Origin: Pseudevernia furfuracea
Taxonomy: Eukaryota; Ascomycota; Lecanoromycetes; Lecanorales; Parmeliaceae
Length of the DNA stretch: 64,000 bases
NCBI GenBank assembly: GCA_022315425.1
Contig: JAIUPT010000008.1
Span: forward strand, 248,001-312,000
Reading direction: 5' to 3'
Numbering within the stretch: position 1 is the first letter of the stretch; each line of letters begins with the position of its first letter. The position numbers and the translations under genes are program-made. Shown in pieces: positions 1 to 12,418 of the stretch. Below the pieces are notes generated by a model, which saw only the letters and a list, made by a program, of their open reading frames with translations, was not told the origin of the DNA and made no database searches.

Positions 1-3000
1 CATGCCTGGTCCCCGTCATAGTCACCCCTAACAAATTCCGTTAGCTGACCAACTCGAATCTCAACATCGAGAGACTTACCCCGATAGTTTACTCGCCAAA
101 GCGACCGAGCCTTTTGAAGGGAAGACAATGACATCTCTATACATCATCAACTCTGGCTTAAATACAGCACGAACCTGCCTTCTTGTCAGACGATCCTTCT
201 TATGTTCAAAGTGTAAGTAAAGAAGTGTATGATAATGAAATTATCTGTTACCTTCTGAACATCTGAAGGGAGGTGAGCGGGTAAGCGAGCAACGAGAACG
301 TCTATGTTGTGTAGCATTGATTGATCAAAGCCTGACTTGGGGTCGTGAAAGACACTGGAGAATCCAAGGTGAATTTCGTCCTCTTCAAGGACGGCCAACG
401 GATCTGCGATCATGTAGGCATATGTGGATTGTCCAATTCCGATATTCATTTTGCTTTCCAACCGGAGACAGTAGGTTTTGATGGCTTGATACAGCTGGTC
501 TTTCAAGTAACGACAAGTTTTGGGCTGGAAACCATGCTGCGAAATTTCGTTAGCCGGACCCACGGAGATGTGAGAAACGGAGCTACCTCAGTGAACCAAT
601 TGATTGTCTCTGCTGTGGACAAAGGCAAGCCTCCTTGCATCTCGATCCCGCCGTATCTTGCCCTTTCCTCTGTAATGGGACTGATATCTTGGTTCCATTT
701 GCGAAGCGCCAACCCCGAATCCATAGCTACCTCGAGTTCACCGACACGAGCCGTAAGATCTTGGTCAAGGAGATTCGCAAACACATCGGGTGGTACGCCT
801 CGATCCACAAGGATTGGCAGAAGTTGAAAATTCAAGGAGCTCGACGAAAGTCTCTTCGCCCAGGCATTGACCTCGAATGTTACCCGCTCAGGCTCAGGGT
901 AGAAGTCGTCTAGGGCATGCCCCTGAAATTTTAACTGTTGGTCTGTGATTTCGATCCAGTAATTTCGGCCTTGTTTGGATGGAGTCTCGTCCTGAGCGTC
1001 GATCATCCACATTCCTTTCGCGCCTCCTATCCTGCCTTGGAAAACACACGGGACATTGTCTAAGCCAAGGCAATCCGCTACTCCCCTTGCAGCTCTTTTA
1101 GAAATCCGAGCACAGCCCTAGGGTGGTCAGATGCCGTTGTTCGTGGAGCTTCAGAAGTCTTACATCGTTCATGACAGGTGCTTTGGACTTTGAAGGATTT
1201 CTCTGGCTCTTCTTTTCGTCCGACCGCTTGTGGCTGAGCCGCCACTGCCCCGGGTTATCTGCCCGTGCATCATCTGCTCTGAAGATCTCTGCTGGTGAAA
1301 ATTCCACTGTTGCGATCGTACTACTGACACCTAGATAGATTGTCAGCAGCAGTCAAGTTTAGGAGATCTCGAGTCGGACCTAGCGCCAGACGAGCAAAGA
1401 ATTTGAGTGATGGCTGATCCAGGTTGGCTTTGAATGGCATGAACCATTCTAACATTTGTTCGACAGTTGTTCGAGGTCGATCAGGAAAGCGTGGGTCGAC
1501 TTCGCCAGGTCTTCCCCCGTCTCTAAATCCGACGCCATCTTCGGCGAAAAAATATATCCGGTAGCGGCTATCTGTCATACTGTTTCGTATCCCTTTCTTC
1601 TTTGAGGCGTCGGGTTTCGTATAGAAAGCGCGCCATGTACGTCCGAGGACCTTATGGTGGGTACTCACAAGCCAATTAGTGATTGCATCACGGGCAGAAA
1701 CATGGTACTTTTTAAGGTACGATGGTAAACTCTCAGGACCAAGCCCTGGTATACCTAGGACACAGAAACGATCACCGCCGAAACGTCGAGACAGGCGATA
1801 AGAAGGCTCCAGTTTCAGAGGATTCAAGTGGAACTCAAGACAAGGTCCCTTTTGCTGATCCAAGAATTTGAGCTTTCCGGTCAATGCTACCCCTTCAAAT
1901 TTCAAGCCCGCTCGATCCCAGGCGGCGAGGCTTGATCTTTCTGGGATATGAGCCCCGTGTGCCTTGGCGATGGAAGTAAGAGAGGACCAGAGGCTGTCGT
2001 AGGATTCGAAGGTGGAATTAAAAGAGATCAAAAAATTGCTTAAGTCTAATTTACAGGTACTTGCGACTCTAATGATCTCGTAGAGTTGTCGAAATGGTAC
2101 CGATGGATAGTTTTCTGGGACTTGAACTAGTTTCACTAATATTAGCAGGGATGGGCGAAACCATAGAAGCTCGGAGAGTTTACTAAATGGAGAATTTGCA
2201 TGTAGACGTGCCGCCAAAAGCTCGCCAACAATGGTCTCGCTGGTTTTGACCTCAACCTCGCGTTGCAGATGCGGAGGACCACTTTTGAACACGTTCGTGT
2301 TTGTGACAGTAGATTCAAAGTCAATATCCATAGGATCAGATGGCCCTCTTGTCTTATCTGTCGAGGCCTTGCTTGCCTCAATTTCATTCCCTTTCGCAAC
2401 ATCGCCCTCCGATCCTGATACCGAGTGACCAAGCAGAGGTGGGCGTGACGGATTGTCCCAAGATCCGCATATATTTGTGTCGGCACCATCGACGGAAGCG
2501 TCGAACGAAGTTGCCAGAGATCTGGCGGAGAAAGAGGTATTTGGTGACGTCCAAGCTGATGAGACGCTTGTCGTGGAGGACGAAACAGACGTAATATTAT
2601 CGAACGAGCCGGCAAACCTGGTGGATTCCGACTCGAAACTCTTGTTTTGCGCAGGTTGTCTTGGATAGTCATACTGCGACTGTGGTACCATTGTCGGGTA
2701 AGTTCTGTACGGCTGTGCGGTAGAACCAGCGACCCATACTGGATGGTGCTGGTAGATAGACTGGAATAGATCAGAATCATAACCTGCAATAATAACTTAG
2801 TCCTCTTGACGGAATCAGGCCACTAACCCCTTGTCCCGATTTCTCACTCGATAATTTTCGAGAAACATTTCGTGGGGGTGGCGCTCGCATAGAGTCGGGG
2901 TATGACCTTTTTCTGTCCGCCGAAGGGCCAACACTCGAAGTGTTACGCCGTGGTGGGGTTGTCGGTGGAGTCTCGAATGTGTCTTCTGAAGAAGAGCTTC

Positions 3001-3780
3001 GTTCGAGACTTGCAGGTTCACCGGCCTCCCGTACGTGTGTAGCTTGGGTAGGGATCGCCAATGAAGTTTCCACCACGTCGGCATTGGCCATGAGGTCTGC
3101 CATTTCGTGGTTTGGGTAGTCGTCAGAAGAGGGGTGCTGAGTTAGTGGGACTCCGCCCATTGCTGGCCCCGGTACGCTTTTGGATCGCAGCCATGGAGCG
3201 AGGCTCGACTGGTGTTTGGATAGGTTGGGCTTGGTGGGCGAGACTTGATTCGTGAGGATTGAGTCATCTAAAACAGTCTCAGCCAGTCAAAGCTCGAAGC
3301 AGGGGACTTCTTACCTGCAGGCTTAACGGATGTCGGAAAAGTATCTCCGGCCAAAACCTGCTTCTTGGTTGAATCCAGACATTTCTCAAGATGTTCCGTC
3401 AATTCTGTGATTGCTTTCCCTGAGAGTACGGGACGCTTCTTCAAGAAGTCCTGTTTCAATGCACTCTTGGATGCTTCGAGGGATGGTAGTACGTCAAGCT
3501 CTGCATGTGACTTGAATTGCCATTTGGATATGATCTGAACAGCATTCTTTTCAAACGTATTCAGAGCGTACTCCAGCGCTCCTTCTCGCGGGGGTTTCTG
3601 GAAGTAGAGAATTTGTAGGCATAAGAGGATTTTGTCCTCCACTCGACTGGGATCCCTCTTAGAAGGACTCCAGGTCGGGCCTCTGGCTGGCCACTGTATT
3701 CCCCATCTTGTAGACAATGACCTCTTGATGTCCTCGATCCCAGCGTCTGCCTTCGAGGGTGTCTTTGGTAGGGGCAGCAT
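1..3780 (-). CDS. RNA-dependent RNA polymerase, QDE-1/SAD-1 type (3' end cut by window)
   Basis: Cellular RNA-dependent RNA polymerase of the RNA-silencing pathway; it makes double-stranded RNA for Dicer. Eight exons can be joined in phase: 3780-3315, 3267-2828, 2760-1380, 1330-1164, 1117-587, 536-252, 174-80 and 27 to beyond base 1, giving about 1,130 residues before the edge. Conserved blocks appear in order: RIYFFAEDGVGFR with the LEWFMPF segment, PVMNDGCARIS (formed across the 1163-1118 intron), VPCVFQGRIGGAKGMW, VTFEV and SLNFQLLPILVDRGVP, and ADPLAVLEEDEIHLGFSS. The last codons in the window spell LSGGDYDGDQA; DYDGD (bases 23-9) is the metal-binding catalytic loop of the two-barrel RdRP family. 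The N-terminal 400 residues are Ser/Thr-rich and poorly conserved, as is usual. The first ATG of this frame (3780) is taken as the start. The exon 2/3 junction is the least certain. The gene appears intact as far as visible. Confidence 0.93.
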
Positions 3781-4642
3781 TGACTGACATAGGCGCTGGG
3801 GCCAGTATAGGGTTTGTAAATCAGGGCTTCCAAAAACCGGTATAGGTCATGAGTCCCTTAGCCTTTTGTCTTCTCTGATCTTCGGCGTCTCAATTCTGTA
3901 GTAAGGTCGTCAAGCAAAGCCGCAGGGCTGAGGTTTAGGAGGCAGTGAGGGACACTGGGAGGCCGGAAAGGCGTCGAGAGTATCAGAATTGATAGTCTAT
4001 GAAGAAGCAAAAACGGCGACCGTAGGACGGTACTGGGAATTGAGTCCTGGACGCTCGGTGAAATGCGAGAATGGGAGTGCGAGGCTATCCATCAAATTGG
4101 GCTGAAGAGGCGTCGCGGCAGTGTCGTCAATGCAACGCGATGATGACTGATAATAAGACTTTTGACCTGACCTCCCTGCATCAGGTCCCTCAAAAGCTAT
4201 TCCGGTAGTATCATGCAACTCTCCATCGAGAGCGCTGCATTGCTTGCCTTTTGGCGCACTGGTCGCATCGACGGGTTAATTTACGGACAGAGGCGTCCTC
4301 ATTTCGAGCGAGCTGCAGGGGCCGGCCCGCCTAGAACCGTGGGCGGTTCCAGGTTGACACTTGACAGTCTACAGATCACAATATTGTGGGGGATACGTAG
4401 CAATGACGATGGGGAGGTTGACATGAAATAATATTATTGCAAGGTTGTATCAAATCGTTTTTTGTCGGCATTGGCCTAACGCCGTGATCAATGCCTCAGG
4501 TTGTATTTAGGGTACTCTACAGACATTCCACGCCTAGCCTAGCTATGCAAGCAGTACCATTTCGACCATTGTTCCATCATTTCGCCACGCTATGCCCGCA
4601 ATAGTAATCACGCCTGCAATGCAATAGATGGGTGCCTCATCA
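3781..4642. other. Intergenic, upstream of the RdRP gene
   Basis: This is the 5' region of the RdRP gene and the 3' region of SGT1. Only short open frames without recognisable similarity occur. No RNA gene or repeat was seen. Confidence 0.6.
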
Positions 4643-5905
4643 CTAATCCCACTTCTTGGCCTCCATGCCATCAGGAGGAGAAGTCTCAACTTTCCCCTTG
4701 CTAACATCGGCCCAGTTAGTGCTCAGCGCGGTGCCGTTGCTCTCCTGGTAGCTCTTCATCATTGCCTTTTGAGTGTCAGGATCCGCACCCTTGTAGAGCA
4801 TCTTGAAGAAATTAGTGGTAGGATCGCCTTCCTCATCTTCGATCCCAGCATCCTCTGAAGCACCCTCTTCACCCTCCTTGGCATCCTTCTTGGGCTTCTT
4901 GGACAAGTCATTGACTACCTTATCCCAATTCTTGGGTCCGGATTTCGACGATGTTGGATACAATGGACCAGTGTTGGCGGATTTGTCAGATTGAACGGCA
5001 CGCTTGACAGTATCATCGCCATCAGCGGAACTTTCTTCAGTGCCGATAGGCTGCGCTCCCTCGATGTTTGCCCACTTCTGGCCTGGAGTAGATTTCGTGA
5101 GAGTGAATTCGGCTTTGGTTGACATAATCTTGTATGAAGACACCGACGGATCAATGGCGGCAAAAAGTGGATCCAAGGATAGATTGAAGTCTGAACCAGT
5201 GGGTAGCGGAAACGACACGTCTAGAGAACCTCGCTTAATTTCAATTGTGGCTTTATCCTTAGGGATGCCTTTGCAGAAGAGGGTGACGATCACAGTATCA
5301 TTCGTTTGGAACCACTCGTGACGAATCTTGCTTGGAGGTGTTTGCACGCCCTCAGGCTGCAGAGTTGCGGTAGGTTCCGTCGCAACCTCTTTAGTCCCGT
5401 TGGTGGTCGTAGAGGCTTCAGCTGTCTTTCCAAGCTCTTTGACAGATCTCTTCTCAACGGAAGCCTTTGGCACCTCGATATCCGGTGTCTCCTCAACAGT
5501 CACCTTCCCGCGCTCGTCTCCATCCTCCAGCCCCTTCAATTTGGCCTCCGCCTTCATCTCCCAGATTGCCAAGGTTTTTTCTTTCTCATTCAGCTTCTTG
5601 ACCCACCGGAGGCATTGCTTTGCATCACCGTAGCGCTCCAAGTTGAACAGTGTGACAGCCCTTCGTAGCTGGCTATCGGCGATGAGCTCCCTCTTGGCTC
5701 TCCTTGTAGCCAGGGACACAGCAAGCTCCGCGTCGTCGAAGGCGGCTTGATGGTCAGGAGGGGATAGACGAGTATAGGCCTTGGAGCGTTGGATATAGTA
5801 ATTTACGGCTTGAGTGTTTTGCGCGATAGCCTCGGTGTAACAGGTGATGGCAAGTTTGAAGTCACCCCCCGCGATGGCGCTGGCTCCACGAGCAGCTTGA
5901 TCCAT
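4643..5905 (-). CDS. SGT1: SGT1 co-chaperone (TPR-CS-SGS)
   Basis: SGT1 links Hsp90 to SCF ubiquitin ligase and kinetochore assembly in the cytosol and nucleus. The 420-residue product is encoded by one uninterrupted frame. The order is: N-terminal TPR-like helices (about 1-115, with ITCYTEAIAQN and YYIQRSKAYTRL), an acidic Ser/Thr/Pro linker, a CS domain (about 190-290, starting RHEWFQTNDTVIVTLFCKG and including the SLDVSFPLP strand), and an SGS region at the C-terminus (about 325-420, GPKNWDKVVNDL, then NFFKMLYKGADPDTQKAMMKSYQESNG). The protein ends GMEAKKWD, the typical SGS tail. Length and order match the fungal family. The start is the first ATG, immediately before the first TPR helix. 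Housekeeping gene; no anomalies. Confidence 0.97.
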   Translation of the reverse strand: MDQAARGASAIAGGDFKLAITCYTEAIAQNTQAVNYYIQRSKAYTRLSPPDHQAAFDDAELAVSLATRRAKRELIADSQLRRAVTLFNLERYGDAKQCLRWVKKLNEKEKTLAIWEMKAEAKLKGLEDGDERGKVTVEETPDIEVPKASVEKRSVKELGKTAEASTTTNGTKEVATEPTATLQPEGVQTPPSKIRHEWFQTNDTVIVTLFCKGIPKDKATIEIKRGSLDVSFPLPTGSDFNLSLDPLFAAIDPSVSSYKIMSTKAEFTLTKSTPGQKWANIEGAQPIGTEESSADGDDTVKRAVQSDKSANTGPLYPTSSKSGPKNWDKVVNDLSKKPKKDAKEGEEGASEDAGIEDEEGDPTTNFFKMLYKGADPDTQKAMMKSYQESNGTALSTNWADVSKGKVETSPPDGMEAKKWD

Positions 5906-6876
5906 GTTAACTGATCCCAGTTCTTGAAGCTATCCGTTCACTTAGTTGATGAGAATGAGATTTGGAGTCTTCAAAGGATCACGACCTGGCGCAGGACCAA
6001 AGAGGGTAGAAGAGTGTGTTTCCGCTGCTTCTGTGTTAATCTCTCCCAACTTGTGTAAGGACTGGGTTTAGTGTGTAAGAAATCAGAACCTCGTGCACGG
6101 CTCAAAAGATCAAGACCTAGACGTGCTCTACGAGAAGTGTTATCCTAGCAGTGTTGTCTGCCCCGATGCTGACTGCCCCGGTGTGTTATTCGTTTGTCAC
6201 ACGGTATGTACTCGTGCGGGCCAAAAATCCATCTTCTTGGCACGGAATTAAGTACCCACCAATCGATGCCAATTATCGGATTCTCCGTGCTTGTTTCAAT
6301 TGGTGGGTATGTCAGTATGTAAGGTACTTAGAAAAATGCCAAACAATTTGTTTATAACTTTCCAAGGCAAAAATAGCTTAGTATAGCTACACGAGAAGGG
6401 ACTCAACGAACGACGAGGGGCTACACGAGGAGGGTAACGAGGGTTTACAGGAGCATAGGTACATACTCTACAAAGAAGCTTACCTGATTCGGGGGGTTTA
6501 CATACATCACTACCAAAGGAGCTTTGAGGATAGGTCAAGTTTGAAGCGATCCAGCGATTCATGAGGTAGGTAGGCAAGGTACGGAGTATCAGAAATCCCG
6601 AATTTTCCTTCTGCCAAGCCTTCGGTGTTAGACCGGGGCCCGAGAACGAATACGCTGAGATAACCGATGATGCGTCGACAATAAAGTACGAGTTGATATG
6701 GAGGATTGCGCGACTCGTGAGAATCCTTCGCTACAAACATTCTTTACATCAACACATATATCCTCCTTCGACGCTTTTCTTCAGCGCAGAGACTTCAAGT
6801 CATGTCTCTGTGCAGACCAGACTTCAACAGGAGATTGTAGTCTAAGAGGACCAAGAGCCACTCACTAGCTCAAACC
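5906..6876. other. Divergent intergenic region between SGT1 and the ABC transporter
   Basis: This should hold the promoters of SGT1 (minus) and the ABC transporter (plus). Short frames present here look spurious. An exact TACGGAGTA nonamer lies at 6580-6588 (see findings). Confidence 0.55.
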
Positions 6877-9800
6877 ATGCTCTTCATTCGCCAAACATGG
6901 ACTCTGACATACAAGAACATCCTCATTGTTCTCTTTCGACATGCCTTCTCCACACCTGTTCGATGTTTTCTCCTACCAGTACGACGTTCCCACCCCCCGA
7001 TATCCTCGTTTGGAGGTCCCGAAAAATGTTTAGGGGCCCCTGTACCTTGGACATGGCTCCAATTCTTGCATTGAAAGATTAATCGCTGACTGGAGAACTC
7101 CATCAGGTCATCTTCAGCTGGTTCCTAGCATACGCGAGAAACCTCTTCATCCCACCTTCTCACTACGGAGTCGGCAGCGCGACACCGGTTAGGTCTCTGG
7201 CCGACGCTTTGGGTACTGCAATAGGAGCGGGGAGAAATACCATTGCTCTCGTCAACAATGGATTCACAGGGGGTGATATCAATATGGTCATCAACCAGGT
7301 GGCGGACCAGGTCAAAGCCCAGGGGGTGACGGTCAAGATTCTGTCGCAACAGGAGGACCTACTCACAACATGTCGGAGCTCGATTCGTGGTGTCTCATCA
7401 TGCTATGGCGCAGCCGTTTTCTATGGTTCTCCAACAGAAGGACCTGGCGGCATCTGGAATTACAGCCTCAGGGCTGATGGAGGGCTTGGGAACAAAATCG
7501 ATACCACAAACGCGAACAACGACCCGGAAGTGTACGCGTTACCTTTACAGCATGCAATCGACTTTGCTATCGCAGGTCAGAATACTACTATTGATCAGTC
7601 AGCTCTTCCTAGCCAGGTCTACGAATACCCATACACGACGCAAACACAAAAGGAGAGAAACGACCAGATTCGTGTGCGGTACATGGGGGGTATCATTGAA
7701 ATCCTCGCCGTCGCTTTCTTTATTGGCATTGTGGGGGTGATATATCAATTGGTTGGATTGATGGCATCAGAAAGAGAGCTTGGAATGACCCAAATGATTG
7801 AAGCGTCAATGCCAAACAAGAGACGTTGGGAACCTCAAGCGGTCCGATTGCTTGCGAATCACATCGCATTCGACATCATGTTCCTTCCGGGCTGGATTGC
7901 CATCGGTCTCATATTGAAATACGGAGTCTTCGCCAAAACCAGTGCCGCAACCCTCGTCTTCTTCAACATCTTAACTGGTCTTTCTCTGTCGTCATTCTCT
8001 ATCTTTGGGGCAGCTTTCTTCCACAAAGCACAGCTGAGCGGAATAGTCACAACGATCGTATCGTTGCTTCTCGCAGTGTTGGCGCAGGTCATTGCAAAAT
8101 CTAGTACTGGCGCAGTCGCAGTCCTCAGTCTCCTTTTTCCACCCATGAACTACACCTTCTTCACGGTCTTGATGGCGAGATGGGAACGGCAAGATGAAGG
8201 CACGAATCTGGTCAAGGCCGCTCCACAGAATCCGTCAACCTTACCAGGGATAGCCTTTTTTGTCTTTTCCATCATTCAGATCCTAGTCTTCCCTATCCTT
8301 GGAGCCATAGTAGAGAGGGCCCTATACGGTACGGCATCGAAGGGGCGCCAACTCTCATCCGGAAATGAAGTATCGAAAGCTGCCGTTCAGCTCTCAGACT
8401 TCACGAAGTGCTACAGGCCATCATGGTGGGCGCGCAATATTGCCACAAGATTCGGAAAACGCAAGGAAACGGTCGTGGCAGTGGATGCATTAAATCTCAC
8501 AATTCCGCAAGGACAGATTATGGTCCTGCTCGGCGCTAACGGCAGTGGAAAGTCGACGACTCTTGAGGCCATAGCCGGTCTGAACACCGTTACGTCAGGG
8601 ACTGTTGCCGTAGACGGTTTTGGAGGCCTGGGTATTTGTCCTCAACGCAACGTTCTCTGGGATAACTTGACCGCTTTTGAGCACGTGCGAATATTCAACA
8701 GACTCAAGTCCACAAGCAAGCCATCAACCAAGTCTGAGATCCATGAGCTTATTGCAGCTTGCGATCTTGACAGAAAGGTTGGCGCTCAGTCCGGTACTTT
8801 ATCAGGAGGACAGAAACGCAAGCTCCAACTAAGTATGATGTTCACCGGAGGATCACGTGTCTGTTGCGTTGATGAATGTTCCAGTGGAGTCGATGCTTTG
8901 GCCCGCCAGAAGCTATGGAACATCTTGCTCAATGAGCGTGGAAAACGGACAATTATATTCACCACTCATTTCTTAGATGAAGCCGACCTTTTGTCAGATC
9001 AGATTGCCATTCTTTCTCGTGGTAGCCTCAAGGCACAAGGCTCGGCCGTGGAGCTCAAGCATCAACTTGGAGGCGGCTTTCGCATCCACGTCTTCAAAAC
9101 ACCCGGAGATGACCGTGTTCTTCCTCACTTCGACGGAATTTCCACGAAAGAAATGGTTGATCAGACCATGTTCACTCTGCCGAATTCAGCTCAAGCTGCG
9201 GACTTTGTCCGACTTCTAGAGACACATGGCATCAAGAATTACGAGATAAGTTCACCGACTATCGAGGACATATTCTTTAACGTGGCAGAGGATATGGAAG
9301 CTATATCTCCAACTCAACCAACTGTTCACGACAGTAGCAGTTCTGAACCGAACGGCAAATTGAGCGCAGAAATCATTGTCGCGGAGGACAAGGATTCAGC
9401 TCTAGAAGGCAGTGATAGTGGCCTGAAGCTCCAGACTGGCAAACGAATTGGATCAACGCGTCAGGCTTTGACCTTGTTCCGCAAGCGTTGGACTGTATTC
9501 CAACGAAACTACATCCCATACGCAGCGGCATTCTTGATTCCGGTCATCGCAGCAGGGCTCGTCACCTTATTCCTGAAGAATTTCGCAGCCCCTGGCTGCT
9601 CTCCAACTCAATCGGTCTCGCCTTCAAATCTCGAGTCGCTCCTTACGCAAATAGACTATGATATAGTCGTTGGTCCAGCGAGCAAAATATCTCCTCGGGC
9701 TCTTGCTCAGCTCGAGGCAACACTTCCAGGAGGGAATTCTAGCGGCTCGGGCGGAAGTGGATTGTCAGATCTAATGTCCTCGATCCACCCGATCAATGGT

Positions 9801-11879
9801 ACCCTTGAGGATTTTAACAACTACATCGGCCAGTTTTATGGGAACGTTACCCCTGGTGGCTTCTTTCTTGGAGATGAGACATCACCACCTACATTCGCGT
9901 ACGTGGGTAACGGAGATATCTCACTAGCGACCATCACGCAAAACTTGATGGATACTTTGCTTCTCAACATCTCTATCAGTAGCCAGTATCAAGCTTTCGA
10001 TACTCCATGGGTACCCTCAGCGGGCAAGACGCTGGAATTGGTCGTTTACTTCGGTCTCGCCATGTCTGCATATCCGGCATTCTTTGCCCTCTACCCCACG
10101 CTTGAGCGCCTGAGGAATGTTCGGCAGCTACACTACAGCAATGGCGTACGAAGTGTATGTCTGTGGTCTGCGTATCTTACCTTTGACTTCATGATCGTCA
10201 TTGCCACCAGCGTTCTGACAATCATCATCTTCCGTGGTGTTAGCGACGCCTGGTATCACGTCGAGTATCTTTTTGTGGTCTTGTTCTTGTATGGCATTGC
10301 GTCTACACTGCTTTCGTATGTCATCTCTTTATTCTCGAGGTCCCAGCTTGCTGCGTTCGCATTCGCCGCTGGTGGACAGGCTGTCATGTTCTTGCTGTAC
10401 TTTATCGCCTACCTCAGCGTCCTCACCTACTCTCCGACGAACAAGGTCGACAGCTATTTGCTGATCACTCACTTTACTATTGGACTCATCACTCCTGCTG
10501 GGAACCTCATTCGGGCGCTTTTCATCGCTCTCAATGTCTTCTCCGTCCTCTGCGAAGGCAACCAAATTGCCTCGTATCCGGGCAAGATCACGCTGTATGG
10601 AGGTCCGATCCTGTATCTCATTGGGCAGTCCTTTTTCCTGTTCGGCGTGCTTTTGTGGTGGGATAGCGGCTCTATTTGGGCAAGGATCCGCCGCAAGCAG
10701 TATAAGACAGAGGATGCCGAAGAGGCAGACTCTCTCGATGACGAAATTGCAGCGGAGGTCAAACGTGTCAGTGCTGCGCCAGATGATGGTCTTCGAGTCC
10801 AACACATCACCAAAGCCTATGGTAGCAACGTGGCAGTGCAAGACATTACGTTTGGCGTCAAGCGCGGCGAAGTCTTTGCCCTTCTCGGCCCTAACGGCGC
10901 CGGGAAATCCACAACGATCTCCCTCATCCGAGGCGATATACTCCCATCACATACCAGCGGCGAAATTTACGTTGAAGATATCCCAATTAGCAAGCGACGA
11001 GCAGATGCGAGGCACCATCTTGGTGTGTGCCCGCAAGTCGATGCCTGCGATCAAATGACTGTGCTCGAACATCTACGCTTCTATGCCCGTGTCCGCGGCG
11101 TTGACGATGTGGAACACAACGTGCGCGAAGTCATTCGCGCAGTAGGCCTAGGACCCTTCCAACAACGCATGGCCTTTGCCCTCTCCGGCGGCAACAAACG
11201 TAAACTCTCTCTCGCCATTGCCCTCATGGGTAACCCCTCCGTGCTTTTGCTTGATGAGCCCTCTTCCGGCATGGACGTTTGTGCCAAGCGCGTTATGTGG
11301 AAGACCCTAGCTTCAGTCGTCCCAGGCAGGAGTTTGGTCTTAACGACACATTCTATGGAAGAGGCGGATGCCCTGGCGGACAGGGCTGGGATTATGGGGA
11401 AGAAAATGTTGGCTTTGGGCACGAGTGAGGGGTTAAGGCGGAAACACGGGGATCGTTACCATGTTCATTTGATCATGAGGACCGCCCCACATACCAGTGA
11501 CGATGACATGGTCATGGTCAAACATTGGATCACTGCCAACCTAGAGGGCGCAGTCGTCGAAGACAAGACCTTCCATGGTCAACTACGCTTCTCGGTACCC
11601 GCCAGCCGACCAGCAGCAGAGGAGCCAAAATCAGCAGGCACCACCACGGATATCATCCAATCCGCTAACGACAGGGACGCAAATCGTAGTGGTGTTGGTG
11701 CGTTATTCACTATGCTGGAAGCACATAAGGAAGAGCTAGGATTTGAGTACTACTCCGTCAGTCAAACGACCTTGGACCAGGTTTTCTTGAGCATAGTCGG
11801 CAAGCATAATATCGAAGAAGAGAATTACGGACAACAGCCGCAGAAGAAGAGTTCCTGGAAGGGGTTGAGACGTTCTTGA
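6877..11879 (+). CDS. ABCA-type full-length ABC transporter
   Basis: Two exons, 6877-6978 and 7107-11879, are joined at a phase-0 intron with a CGCTGAC branch site; the product is 1,624 residues. The layout is (TMD-NBD) twice, with the first transmembrane helix near residues 30-45 (FLLPVIFSWFLAYARN) and then a long non-membrane domain, as in subfamily A. NBD1 has a Walker A at about 507 (LLGANGSGKST), signature LSGGQKRKL near 598, a Walker B variant VCCVDECSSGVD, and switch His in TTHFLDEAD. NBD2 has a Walker A near 1293 (LLGPNGAGKST), signature LSGGNKRKL, Walker B LLLDEPSSGMD and TTHSMEEAD. The usual Pro after the Walker B Glu is Cys in NBD1; the catalytic Glu is kept at both sites. Subfamily A proteins usually move lipids or hydrophobic compounds. 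Substrate unknown. It lies at the edge of the biosynthetic block, so export of its product is possible but unproven. Confidence 0.95.
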
Positions 11880-12418
11880 TGGGGGTACATCAAAGGTCTT
11901 ATGGATAGAAAAAGCCATTGCGGACGGTAATGGGAGACGGGTGGAAATATGTATGCATAGCGTGGGCGTCTGCGTGCACAGTACCTTATCAAAATTTTAA
12001 CATTCGTGCTTCAGTTATCGTACATCATATTTACCCTCTCACTCTTTATTTTTATCACGACGTTGCTCTTCGCCATTTGGATCTTTCTCGAGGCTTAGAA
12101 TCACACAGCCAAGAAACGCTTACGGTGTACAATCTCGCGAACCCATTCATGCATCTGCACAAAACAGGAAAAGAAACAGAGGAACCCCGAAAAACAGTCA
12201 CCCAAAACAAACGTGAGATCTTTGTCGTCTGCCATCAACAACTAACCCAGTAAGTAACGTCTTTTGCGAACGTATTGACACCGGGATATGCTCGAGGCAA
12301 TGAGCCAGTGAGTGGTAAAGGGTATAAGGTGGAGGCAGAGCTAGAGTAGGAGAGTAGTACCGGACATTCATGTGGGTAACGTAAGGTATTTACCGCTAGT
12401 TAAAATGAAGGTAACGGT
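11880..12418. other. Intergenic, no gene recognised
   Basis: Downstream of the ABC transporter. I looked here for transmembrane helices 1-4 of the MFS relic that follows and found no trace of them in the plus-strand frames. Confidence 0.5.
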
